52,008 bases of DNA. It comes from Candidatus Thorarchaeota archaeon (GTDB lineage: Archaea; Asgardarchaeota; Thorarchaeia; Thorarchaeales; Thorarchaeaceae). Each line of letters opens with the position of its first letter. The stretch's first letter is position 1. A program made the translations under genes and the position numbers. Below the pieces are notes generated by a model. That model was not told the DNA's origin and made no database searches. It saw nothing but the letters and a program-made list of their open reading frames with translations. The DNA lies in the NCBI GenBank assembly GCA_030612005.1, contig JAUWOU010000007.1, positions 1-52,008 of the forward strand, written 5' to 3'. This document shows positions 38,992 to 46,190 of the stretch, piece by piece.

Positions 38992-39660
38992 ATGTCCTCA
39001 AGAAGTAGACAATCAGCAGCAAGAACCCGGGATAAATGGCGAGAGAAAGTCTGGTATCAGATTCTCGCACCGGATTATTTCGATAACAAGGAGATAGGCA
39101 CAACTCCAGCAGGAAATGCAGATTTGCTGATTGGACGAACTGTTCAACCTACATTATATGATCTGACTGGAGATTTCGAGAAGATCCACGTCAAATTGAG
39201 ATTCAAGATACTTGAAGTCGCAGGTCAACAAGCAAAGACTACATTCTACGGGCATGAATGGAGTTCTGATTATCTTCGAGGTCTCGTGAGAAGAGGTACA
39301 TCCAGAATTGATTGGATTGGGCCAATTCTAACAAAAGACGACTACCTGATGCGGATTTCAGTCATTGTTTTCACCATTACTCGTGCAAAAACAAGCCATG
39401 AGCATGCAGTTAGAAAAGCTGTGGAGAAAGTGATAAGGGCTCATGCAAAGAAACATGTTTTTGACGAGCTAGTTCAAAAAGTAATTCTTGGAGACCTAGC
39501 TACTGATGTCTTTGATGCTGTGAGAAAGATCATTCCAGTACGTGAGTGTGAGATTCGAAAGAGTAAGGTGCTCAAGGGACCTGAAGAGGTCAAGACAAGG
39601 AGAGCACGACTCAGAAGAGGCACTGCATCTACAAAAGAAGCAGAGTCATCATCTAAGTGA
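38992..39660 (+). CDS. rps3ae: Small ribosomal subunit protein S3Ae (eS1)
   Basis: The 222-residue protein is eS1 (S3Ae), found in archaea and eukaryotes on the 30S platform near the mRNA exit. Family segments include RDKWREKVWYQILAPDYFDN (about 13-32), IGTTPAGNADLLIGRTVQPT, LRGLVRRGTSRIDW and HAKKHVFDELVQKVILGDLA. The C-terminal Lys/Arg-rich and Ser-rich tail is slightly longer than usual. It is probably monocistronic, with a hairpin terminator just after the stop. Confidence 0.96.
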   Translation: MSSRSRQSAARTRDKWREKVWYQILAPDYFDNKEIGTTPAGNADLLIGRTVQPTLYDLTGDFEKIHVKLRFKILEVAGQQAKTTFYGHEWSSDYLRGLVRRGTSRIDWIGPILTKDDYLMRISVIVFTITRAKTSHEHAVRKAVEKVIRAHAKKHVFDELVQKVILGDLATDVFDAVRKIIPVRECEIRKSKVLKGPEEVKTRRARLRRGTASTKEAESSSK

Positions 39661-39665
39661 ATTTT

Positions 39666-39687
39666 GGGGTAAGATTTTACTTACCCC
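39666..39687. terminator. Shared hairpin between convergent genes
   Basis: GGGGTAAG (39666-39673) pairs perfectly with CTTACCCC (39680-39687) across ATTTTA, followed on the plus side by TTCATATTTTCT. It lies 6 nt after the rps3ae stop and includes the stop codon of the opposite gene (39681-39683), so it could end transcription in both directions. Confidence 0.6.
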
Positions 39688-40034
39688 TTCATATTTTCTA
39701 GTTCATGTAGAGACTGTAAGAGCAGGACCATTAGATTAGCAAGTTTGGTCAATGCTTCAATATCATTTTCAGATTCTACAAGTTCATTCAAAGCTTTCAA
39801 TTTGTCAATCAGAGTTTTTCTAAGTTCAGGAATCAATGTTCGAACAGCCTGTGTTTCGACTTCTTCATCTGATTCTGCATAAACTACACGTCGATCGCAT
39901 CGTACACAATAGATGTCATCTTCTATCTTGAATAGAGGAGAACCACATTGAGGACATGCATCTGCAAGCATTGTTGCTCCACGGCGGAGAAGCTCGCCCA
40001 TCTTTTTGACCGAAGCATCATCTTTGTTATCCAT
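39681..40034 (-). CDS. SSSCA1/autoantigen p27-type zinc-ribbon protein
   Basis: The 117-residue protein matches the Sjogren/scleroderma autoantigen 1 family: a short N-terminal helix (MGELLRRGATMLADA), then a zinc ribbon ACPQCGSPLFKIEDDIYCVRC (about 32-52) with two CxxC knuckles, and an acidic helical C-terminus. The human protein binds tankyrase-like partners, but archaeal roles are unknown. ATG 40034 (MDNKDDASVKKMGE) is preferred to a GTG at 40043. It is leftward and convergent with rps3ae. Confidence 0.85.
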   Translation of the reverse strand: MDNKDDASVKKMGELLRRGATMLADACPQCGSPLFKIEDDIYCVRCDRRVVYAESDEEVETQAVRTLIPELRKTLIDKLKALNELVESENDIEALTKLANLMVLLLQSLHELENMKG

Positions 40035-40205
40035 TGCAAGCACTAAGATATTTTGTAATGCTTACGATATAAGAGATGTTCGACCGCATATCGGCGGACA
40101 AAATGAATACGTCATTATGAAAACGTTGATATGGTTACTATCAGTGATTGTCCTTGTTGATTCGCACTCCATTCGTGCGACAAGACTATTTCAGAGGTGA
40201 GTCCA

Positions 40206-40469
40206 TTGGACCCCGAAACTCAGAAGAGCATCGATCAATCTAAACATCTTCTTAAACAGATATCCGAGGATTCCTCAGTTCCTAGGAACATCCGGCGCGC
40301 AGCCAATGAGGCTATTGCAGTCCTTGAAAACGAAACAGACTCTCCTGCCGTGAGAGCGCAGAACGCAATATCCATTCTGGATGAACCAAGCCAAGACCCA
40401 AACTGTCCTAATCATGCCAGGACCAAGATTTGGCACGTATCCAGTCTATTGGAGCCAATTCGTGATTAG
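40206..40469 (+). CDS. UPF0147 family protein
   Basis: The 87-residue protein matches UPF0147 (COG1698), a small archaeal helical protein of unknown function: LLKQISEDSSVPRNIRRAAN (about 14-33), AVLENETDSPAVRAQNAISI (about 39-58) and ILDEPSQDPNCPNHARTKIW. Its genes often neighbour those of RNA processing. I set the start at TTG 40206 because GAGGTGA ends 5 nt upstream; GTG 40197 lies inside this SD and is less likely. The function remains open, but conservation is firm. Confidence 0.85.
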   Translation: MDPETQKSIDQSKHLLKQISEDSSVPRNIRRAANEAIAVLENETDSPAVRAQNAISILDEPSQDPNCPNHARTKIWHVSSLLEPIRD

Positions 40470-40559
40470 GCCAATTGAGGCCTCATTTATGAAGCGCAAA
40501 ACCCAGCCATCCGCATATGGTAAAGGACTGGTGCCCATTGATAGGGTCAGTGTTTACTA

Positions 40560-42023
40560 ATGATTAAGGCGAGGATAAGGGGAATCTATTCACAATCATT
40601 GACGCAGATAATGCTGCAGAACCATTTTGAAATGGTTCAACCCACCCCAGAAGTGGCAAGAAGGTTTGGGCTTCCTTATAGCAGCGATATTCCTGATGTT
40701 GACATCTGGGATAGAAGTGATTTGCAGGGTATTGTAGCTATAGCATACGAATCTATTTTGCATAAACTTACAGATGTTCTTCGAAGACGGATAGGTGGTG
40801 TAATCACCAGAACGCCAAGGGTGGCTAAGAGCTCTATCTATAGAGGTGTTGTACAAGGTAGGGATGAAAGAACTGGACAGACAAGAGTAAATCTAGGATT
40901 GATATCAGGTCTCATTCCCGATAGAGGACTTCAACGAGGACAACATATGATGGTCCAAATTCGAGCCCATGATTATGGTCGTAAAGCGCCTGTTTTGTCC
41001 TCTAGCATTACGATACCGGGTCGTGCAGCTGTGCTTCTACCGGAACCAGTTGTAAGACTTAGCACTAAAATCAAAGACCAAGATGCAAGACGTAATCTTA
41101 CAAATCTTGGTAGAAGGATACGTGAACATACTGATAATTGGGGTATCTTATGGAGAACTTCTGCAGAGAATCTTACAGATAAGGAACTCCAAGATGAAGT
41201 TGATGATTTATTGGATACTACTCAGGGAATCTATAACAAATACAATGATTTAGAATCTACAGGAATTCTGTTTGAAGGAACTAGTAATGCAGATATCGAG
41301 TTCCCTGCAGAAGTGAAAGAGGCCCTTGATAGAACCCGTGCTAAAATTAAACCCACGATACAACGCCACCACTTCTACAAGAGCGCAGGATACACATCAC
41401 TAGTTGATCTTGCAGAAATGGTTATTGAAGACCGTCCCGAGGAGCGAAAATACATCACTGCCAAGCTAGATAAGATTGTATCAAGGGATATACCACGAGT
41501 AGATGACCCTGTTAATATTGAACATGTAAAGTTAGATGGTCGAAATATTGTCCTTGCACGGGGTAGAGTGATTGAAACCACAGTGAACGGATTTGTGATA
41601 AGAAGACAATTCAGACATACAAGTAGAAAACTCAAACTTGTGAAAGAATATTCAGATGATGTGGATGTAGTGGGAGATGAGGGAGATTATGCCATGACCC
41701 ACGTGAAACCTGGAGCTCTCACTCTCTTCACAAATTATTATTCTAGAACTGGTGAACTGAAAGGTACTTACGCTAATATCAATACAGGTGTAGAAGTATA
41801 TCCAAGTAACGGAACCAGTCCGGGTAAGATTCGTTATGTTGATCTTGAAATTGATGTTGTACAAGCGCCTGTAGATCAACCACCGAGGATAATTGATCAA
41901 CATCTACTCAAACGTGCAGTGCAACGAGGTTTCATTACAGAAGAGATGGCTGAACAATCTAGAGAACTAGCTGATACAGTATCAAAACAGATGAGTGAAG
42001 GAATAAACCTGATTGGTGAATAA
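40560..42023 (+). CDS. Probable ribonuclease FAU-1 (RNase E/G-like, DUF402)
   Basis: The 487-residue protein belongs to the archaeal FAU-1 family, described as an RNA-binding protein with RNase E/G-like activity that acts on AU-rich loops and on 5S rRNA precursors. The N-terminal part holds an S1-like region (YRGVVQGRDERTGQTRVNLG, about 93-113), followed by a helical middle. The C-terminal DUF402 domain has MTHVKPGALTLFTNYYSRTG and GEVK-like residues ending in IRYVDLEIDVV. Length fits. It is rightward, 90 nt after UPF0147, and it converges with Pcc1. Confidence 0.85.
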   Translation: MIKARIRGIYSQSLTQIMLQNHFEMVQPTPEVARRFGLPYSSDIPDVDIWDRSDLQGIVAIAYESILHKLTDVLRRRIGGVITRTPRVAKSSIYRGVVQGRDERTGQTRVNLGLISGLIPDRGLQRGQHMMVQIRAHDYGRKAPVLSSSITIPGRAAVLLPEPVVRLSTKIKDQDARRNLTNLGRRIREHTDNWGILWRTSAENLTDKELQDEVDDLLDTTQGIYNKYNDLESTGILFEGTSNADIEFPAEVKEALDRTRAKIKPTIQRHHFYKSAGYTSLVDLAEMVIEDRPEERKYITAKLDKIVSRDIPRVDDPVNIEHVKLDGRNIVLARGRVIETTVNGFVIRRQFRHTSRKLKLVKEYSDDVDVVGDEGDYAMTHVKPGALTLFTNYYSRTGELKGTYANINTGVEVYPSNGTSPGKIRYVDLEIDVVQAPVDQPPRIIDQHLLKRAVQRGFITEEMAEQSRELADTVSKQMSEGINLIGE

Positions 42024-42032
42024 TTTAGCAAT

Positions 42033-42281
42033 TCATTCTGTATTACTAATAGATTTTGATGTTCTTAGGGATAGATCAATTGCACTCATGATATCTTCAA
42101 GTGTTGCTCCAAGACTGCTAATACTTCTCTCACACTGTATTGTGATTAACAATTTTGTTCTTTCTACAGAACAAGTGATTGTTAGACCTCTTGGTAGGGG
42201 TGCATTGTCTGGAGTGATAGCTTCTAGAGTCCGTTTTGCTATATCGGATGACTGAAAATCAAGTTTGATTGTTGCAATCAT
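42033..42281 (-). CDS. pcc1: KEOPS complex subunit Pcc1
   Basis: The 82-residue protein fits Pcc1, a small dimer-forming KEOPS subunit with the KH-like fold: IATIKLDFQSSDIAKRTLEA, ITPDNAPLPRGLTITCSVER and LLITIQCERSISSLGATLED. KEOPS makes the t6A modification of tRNAs. It overlaps the RecJ-like gene by 4 nt (ATGA), and the cluster continues with S15, Bud32 and Kae1. Confidence 0.86.
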   Translation of the reverse strand: MIATIKLDFQSSDIAKRTLEAITPDNAPLPRGLTITCSVERTKLLITIQCERSISSLGATLEDIMSAIDLSLRTSKSISNTE

Positions 42282-43612
42282 TTCTTATCAGCACCCTTGT
42301 TCAGTTGAACTATCTTCTTGAGTGCAGTTTCTTTCTCTTCTAAATTCCCCTTGATTGTTATTGATTGGGGTGATGTAGCTAGTAATTCTATGCTACTGGA
42401 GAGAAATTCTCGAATAACTATTTTGATATTCAATTTAGATGATGGCCAAACAATTGTATATACCTCGCCATTATCTAATGCTACTGGACGGACTGAATCA
42501 ACAATTCCAGACTCTAATGCAATGCGTCCAACATCAGGAAGAATTTCAATCTTGGAACCAGTTAGTGTGACAATTGTTGTAGTAGTTGTAGAATCACCTT
42601 TCAAATTTGATTCAAGACGATGAATTGTGGATATTACATCCTTGTGGTGGGTCATATGACTGTCAATCAGGTTTCGTAATGCCCTTCCACGGTCTCCAAG
42701 TAACACACTAATTAATGCCCCTAACTCATTTCGAGTCCATGCAGTTGCACCTATTGTTTCAATTCCCGAAACAAATCTAATCGGACTAATATCACGTTCA
42801 CGAGTAATGATATAGTCAGTACCGAGTAATTGGGGAATTGTACCTGGATCTAGTCGCGTGATTAGTACTGATGTAAGTCGTTGTGCCTCAGAGGAGTTTA
42901 GATTGCTTAGTGGAGTTCTGAGCTTTTGGATAGGTATCTCAGCCTCGTTTAATATCGCATCACAGACTTTTTGATTTCCACTTATTGTTGCCAAGTAAGG
43001 ATGAGTGCTGTAAAGGAGAGCTTCGTCAAGTGGAAGCATAGTTACTCCAAAGAGCTTGAATCCCTTTCTTTCTTCGATTAATCCATTCTTTTTAGCAAGT
43101 TCAATGATGTCTTTGTTTGCTCCCTTCTTTGATTCATTCATACCACCATGGAGCAATGAACCTGCAGCTGCTAGTTGAAGATTGTAGTCATTCATGTCTT
43201 TCAAGGATTTTGCAAAAACATAACCTGCTGCTGCCACTGTGGAATCAGTTCCAAGCGTGAATGAATTTACCTGTTCTGACTCAGAGGTCCCGCCAATAAT
43301 TAAAGGATAGCCTTTACCCTTCTTGATTTTCTTTTTTCCAAGAATATCAATCCCAACTATGATAATTGCAGAGGAGCTGTATTTTTCCCTCAATGTATTA
43401 AGCGTATCAATAGTCATTACTGGTTGTTGAAATGAAATATGGAAAAGAGATTTCAATCTCGAAATAGTCTGGGAAATAATTGTGCTTGCTATTACAGCTT
43501 CAGGATATGGAGAAGTCACTAGTATGTTTTGATCACTTGTCTGGAAATTGATAGTTGTACAAACCTTCTCTAAAGTCTTCAGAGATGGGGGTTTCTTTGC
43601 TGTCATGCTCAT
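42278..43612 (-). CDS. RecJ/Cdc45-like protein, catalytic motifs apparently lost
   Basis: The 444-residue protein lies where archaeal genomes usually encode a RecJ-family (Cdc45 homologue) protein, between Pcc1 and S15. The order rps15 - recJ - pcc1 is the main basis for the name. The fold pattern fits (DHH-like N-terminus SPYPEAVIASTIISQTI, later LAAAGSLLHGGMNESKKG and a C-terminal DHHA1-like region with GDSTTTTTIVTLTGSKIEIL). The His/Asp metal motifs expected of active RecJ nucleases (such as HxDxDG and DHH) are not seen: SPYPEA stands where motif I belongs. It may act as a structural Cdc45-like subunit of the replisome. Confidence 0.7.
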   Translation of the reverse strand: MSMTAKKPPSLKTLEKVCTTINFQTSDQNILVTSPYPEAVIASTIISQTISRLKSLFHISFQQPVMTIDTLNTLREKYSSSAIIIVGIDILGKKKIKKGKGYPLIIGGTSESEQVNSFTLGTDSTVAAAGYVFAKSLKDMNDYNLQLAAAGSLLHGGMNESKKGANKDIIELAKKNGLIEERKGFKLFGVTMLPLDEALLYSTHPYLATISGNQKVCDAILNEAEIPIQKLRTPLSNLNSSEAQRLTSVLITRLDPGTIPQLLGTDYIITRERDISPIRFVSGIETIGATAWTRNELGALISVLLGDRGRALRNLIDSHMTHHKDVISTIHRLESNLKGDSTTTTTIVTLTGSKIEILPDVGRIALESGIVDSVRPVALDNGEVYTIVWPSSKLNIKIVIREFLSSSIELLATSPQSITIKGNLEEKETALKKIVQLNKGADKK

Positions 43613-43647
43613 CTCAAAGGAGTAGAGATATGTTGGTCATGATAAAA

Positions 43648-44109
43648 CTATCTTAAGAGAATAGCAGCTTGATCAGGACTGTACTTCCAATCTACAGGAA
43701 GAACTCGAGTCCTCCGATAATACTTTGAAAGTCTGTGAATTTTACTTTCAACAAGCTGAAGACCGCGTTTTGTTACAAAATCCTTCTTGTTATCTTCAAG
43801 GTGTCTTCGCATAGTTTGAGCTCTTGCAATCATATTTCTAAGGTCTTCTGGAACATTTCGTGTTAGGCTATTTTCGAGAAGAATCTCCCTTATTTTCTTA
43901 CCTGCCAATACTTTCACAAGTGGAACACCATATTGGTCTCGAAGAATCATACCAATCATAGAGGGAGTATTACCAATCTTAGCTAGCTCAATCACCTTGT
44001 CTTCCACCCACTTAGCGTCCTTTTCTTTGTCCATCCATTCAGGCACGCGTAAGGTTGAAGGACGATTGCTACCGGATTGGCCCTTGCGTCGTGTGTGCAT
44101 TCTTGCCAT
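43648..44109 (-). CDS. rps15: Small ribosomal subunit protein S15 (uS15), archaeal type
   Basis: The 153-residue protein has the archaeal uS15 layout: an N-terminal extension MARMHTRRKGQSGSNRPSTL, then KLAKIGNTPSMIG-like (VIELAKIGNTPSMIGMILRD, about 39-58) and the core LVESKIHRLSKYYRRTRVLP near the end. ATG 44109 follows GAGGT by 7 nt, so I reject the upstream ATG 44160, which would add 17 unlike residues. It lies 35 nt before the RecJ-like gene. The order with KEOPS genes is usual. Confidence 0.95.
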   Translation of the reverse strand: MARMHTRRKGQSGSNRPSTLRVPEWMDKEKDAKWVEDKVIELAKIGNTPSMIGMILRDQYGVPLVKVLAGKKIREILLENSLTRNVPEDLRNMIARAQTMRRHLEDNKKDFVTKRGLQLVESKIHRLSKYYRRTRVLPVDWKYSPDQAAILLR

Positions 44110-44199
44110 TGGAACTACCTCTAGATTATCTATTCCCCAAAAAGTATGGGTCTGCCCCACGGCCTAAAGTTGTTGATATAAAGATTACCTTGTGGTGAA

Positions 44200-44832
44200 C
44201 TAATGATATCTTCCCCGCTCACGAATTTCTTCCATACGGGAGAGAATGTCCATGGCGTCTTTGCCTAAAGAGTCTGAATAGCCTCTGATTGTAGCTTCAA
44301 GCATACTTTCCTGTAAATCCCAATGAGTTGTTTCTAGAGCTCTGTGGATTAGATGCAGGTCTACTCCTTTCATTTCAATAGTAGCATTCATCTCTGAGAG
44401 TCCAAAGTCTATTAGCCATAGCCGTGACTCTGAATCGATTATCAAATTGCTAGTCGTAGGGTCTCCATGAACTACATCACCCTTGTGTAATAATGCAATC
44501 GAACGTCCAAACTCAAGACAAAATCCCTTCAGTTGGTTTTCTGTAAGGGTACTAACGAGCTGTTTAAACTGGACACCTTCTATGTAATCCATTAGAATAG
44601 TAAAATCATCTAGATCTACTGCGTAAACTGCTGGTGTACGTACTCCAAGAGTCCGAGCAACTGACAACATCTTGCATTCTCTACTTGTTCTTGTTTTTCT
44701 AAGATGTGAATCAATATCTTTGAAGAGATATGGTTTTGATTGACGCCATTTTAAAACAAAATACTGATTCCATCTCTCAATCCTGTAGATGACAGACTCA
44801 GCACCTTGGGCAATGAGTTCTTTCAATTTCAT
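44200..44832 (-). CDS. bud32: KEOPS kinase/ATPase Bud32
   Basis: The 210-residue protein is a minimal protein kinase-fold ATPase of KEOPS. It has the Lys28 of VLKWRQSKPYL, HGDPTTSN (122-129) as the catalytic loop with Asp124, and DFGLSEM (142-148). As in other Bud32 proteins, there is no large C-lobe. It supports Kae1 in making t6A. Its start overlaps the kae1 stop by 4 nt (ATGA), so the two are translationally coupled but not fused. About 90 nt separate it from rps15. Confidence 0.93.
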   Translation of the reverse strand: MKLKELIAQGAESVIYRIERWNQYFVLKWRQSKPYLFKDIDSHLRKTRTSRECKMLSVARTLGVRTPAVYAVDLDDFTILMDYIEGVQFKQLVSTLTENQLKGFCLEFGRSIALLHKGDVVHGDPTTSNLIIDSESRLWLIDFGLSEMNATIEMKGVDLHLIHRALETTHWDLQESMLEATIRGYSDSLGKDAMDILSRMEEIRERGRYH

Positions 44833-45821
44833 GCCCTCCAGATAATATCTTGTTCATCAGTACGCCATTTGGGGAGCACCTGTGAATCACTAATCTCAAT
44901 TGTGTGTCCAGCATTGAACTGTAGTATCCCGTTCCATGCTATCATTGCTCCTTGATCACCTGCTAGCGATGGAGAAACCCTATGAAATTTCACATCATGA
45001 CGTTTTGAAACTCCTTCAAGTATCTCTGTGAGACGATTGTTTCGAGCTACACCACCAGTTAGCAGAAGTTCTTGTTTCTTTGTATGGGCAATAGCTCGTT
45101 CTGCAATTTCTGCTAGCATACCAAAGGCAGTTTCCTGAACACTGAAACAGATATCGGGAATCGGAATGCCCTCAGAGAATAGTTTCTTTGCAGCAGTTAG
45201 CATTCCTGAATAGCTTAGATCCATCCCTTTCACTGAGTAAGGTAGACTGTGATAGTTAGTTCCTTGTTTCGCAAGTTTTTCAACAATTGGTCCAGCAGGA
45301 AATCCCATCCCAAGCTCACGTCCTAAGACATCCAGCATATTGCCAATAGCTATGTCCAGTGTTTCACCGAATGTTCGAAATCGACCACCAGCGTAAGCTA
45401 TTACTTGACTATTTCCACCTGAAACATATACTGTTACTGGATCCTTGAAACGGGATTCAAGACAGCCGATTTCTATATGTGCAACACAATGATTAACGTC
45501 TACAAGTGGTACGTCTAGTTTCAGTGACAATGTTCGAGCCATAGTGGCAGTGGTTCTCAGGCAAGGACCAAGACCAGGACCTCTAGAAAATGCAATAAAA
45601 TCAATATCATTGTAATTGATTCCAGCTTTTTCTAGCGCATTATTGATTATGCTAGGTCCTAAATCAGAATGGTGTCTGCTAGCCTCTCGTGGGTGAATTC
45701 CACCCTGAGCAGGTTTCAACATATCCCATTCATTTGATAGTACACTGCCATCATCTGTAACGATTCCTGCACCAAAAGAATGAGCAGTTCCTTCAAGTCC
45801 CAGACAAATTAGTACCAACAT
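44829..45821 (-). CDS. kae1: KEOPS subunit Kae1, tRNA threonylcarbamoyladenosine enzyme
   Basis: The 330-residue protein is Kae1/TsaD, which transfers the threonylcarbamoyl group to A37 of tRNAs reading ANN codons. It has the ASKHA fold with GLEGTAHSFG at the start, metal residues His111 and His115 (VNHCVAHIEIG), PVTVYVSGGNSQVIAY and GGVARNNRL near the C-terminus. Length is as usual for archaea. It starts the leftward cluster kae1 - bud32 - rps15 - recJ-like - pcc1. Confidence 0.96.
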   Translation of the reverse strand: MLVLICLGLEGTAHSFGAGIVTDDGSVLSNEWDMLKPAQGGIHPREASRHHSDLGPSIINNALEKAGINYNDIDFIAFSRGPGLGPCLRTTATMARTLSLKLDVPLVDVNHCVAHIEIGCLESRFKDPVTVYVSGGNSQVIAYAGGRFRTFGETLDIAIGNMLDVLGRELGMGFPAGPIVEKLAKQGTNYHSLPYSVKGMDLSYSGMLTAAKKLFSEGIPIPDICFSVQETAFGMLAEIAERAIAHTKKQELLLTGGVARNNRLTEILEGVSKRHDVKFHRVSPSLAGDQGAMIAWNGILQFNAGHTIEISDSQVLPKWRTDEQDIIWRA

Positions 45822-45915
45822 ACTTACCTCAGGCTATTAATCTTCTAACGTGAGTGGACTCTCATTTCAAATTGACTCTTTCGCTTAAACCAAAAATAAC
45901 CTCATGTAGCAAAGG

Positions 45916-45925
45916 CTTTATAATA
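45916..45925 (+). promoter_or_regulatory. TATA box of the Lsm gene
   Basis: CTTTATAATA at 45916-45925, preceded by AAAGG, is a good archaeal BRE-TATA. A start about 27 nt downstream gives a leader of 10-15 nt with the SD GAGAGGTG. Confidence 0.65.
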
Positions 45926-45958
45926 CTCCCAAATGGCCTCTCTTGAGAGGTGCACTAT

Positions 45959-46183
45959 GTGTCCGAGAAAATGCCCATTAAAGCTCTTGAACAGCAACTA
46001 AATGAGGTTATTTCTGTCAAGCTCAAGGATCAAAGAATATTCCGAGGACACTTGACAAGATGTGATATGTATATGAATCTCACACTTGCTGATGCTGAAG
46101 AACTTGAGGATGATGAAACAAGAGCAAAGTATGGTCAAGTTCTGATTAGAGGTAATAATATCCTCTGGATTCATATAACCTAA
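45959..46183 (+). CDS. Lsm (Sm-like) RNA-binding protein
   Basis: The 74-residue protein is an archaeal Lsm (Sm-like) protein, which forms hexa- or heptameric rings on U-rich RNA. The Sm1 motif is VISVKLKDQRIFRGHLTRCD with YMNLTLADAEEL, and the Sm2 motif is YGQVLIRGNNILWIHI. GTG 45959 follows GAGAGGTG by 6 nt and gives MSEKMPIKALEQQ; the upstream GTG 45950 lies in the SD and is less likely. It is a single gene divergent from Kae1. Confidence 0.95.
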   Translation: MSEKMPIKALEQQLNEVISVKLKDQRIFRGHLTRCDMYMNLTLADAEELEDDETRAKYGQVLIRGNNILWIHIT

Positions 46184-46190
46184 GTAAGCA

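Noticed and set aside
38660-39103. 147-codon minus-strand ORF
   Set aside because: It runs antisense into rps3ae and in a different frame over the 47-residue zinc-ribbon gene, which explains the region better.
43648-44160. Longer S15 start at 44160
   Set aside because: The extra 17 residues do not resemble S15, while ATG 44109 has an SD and the usual MARMHTRRKG start.
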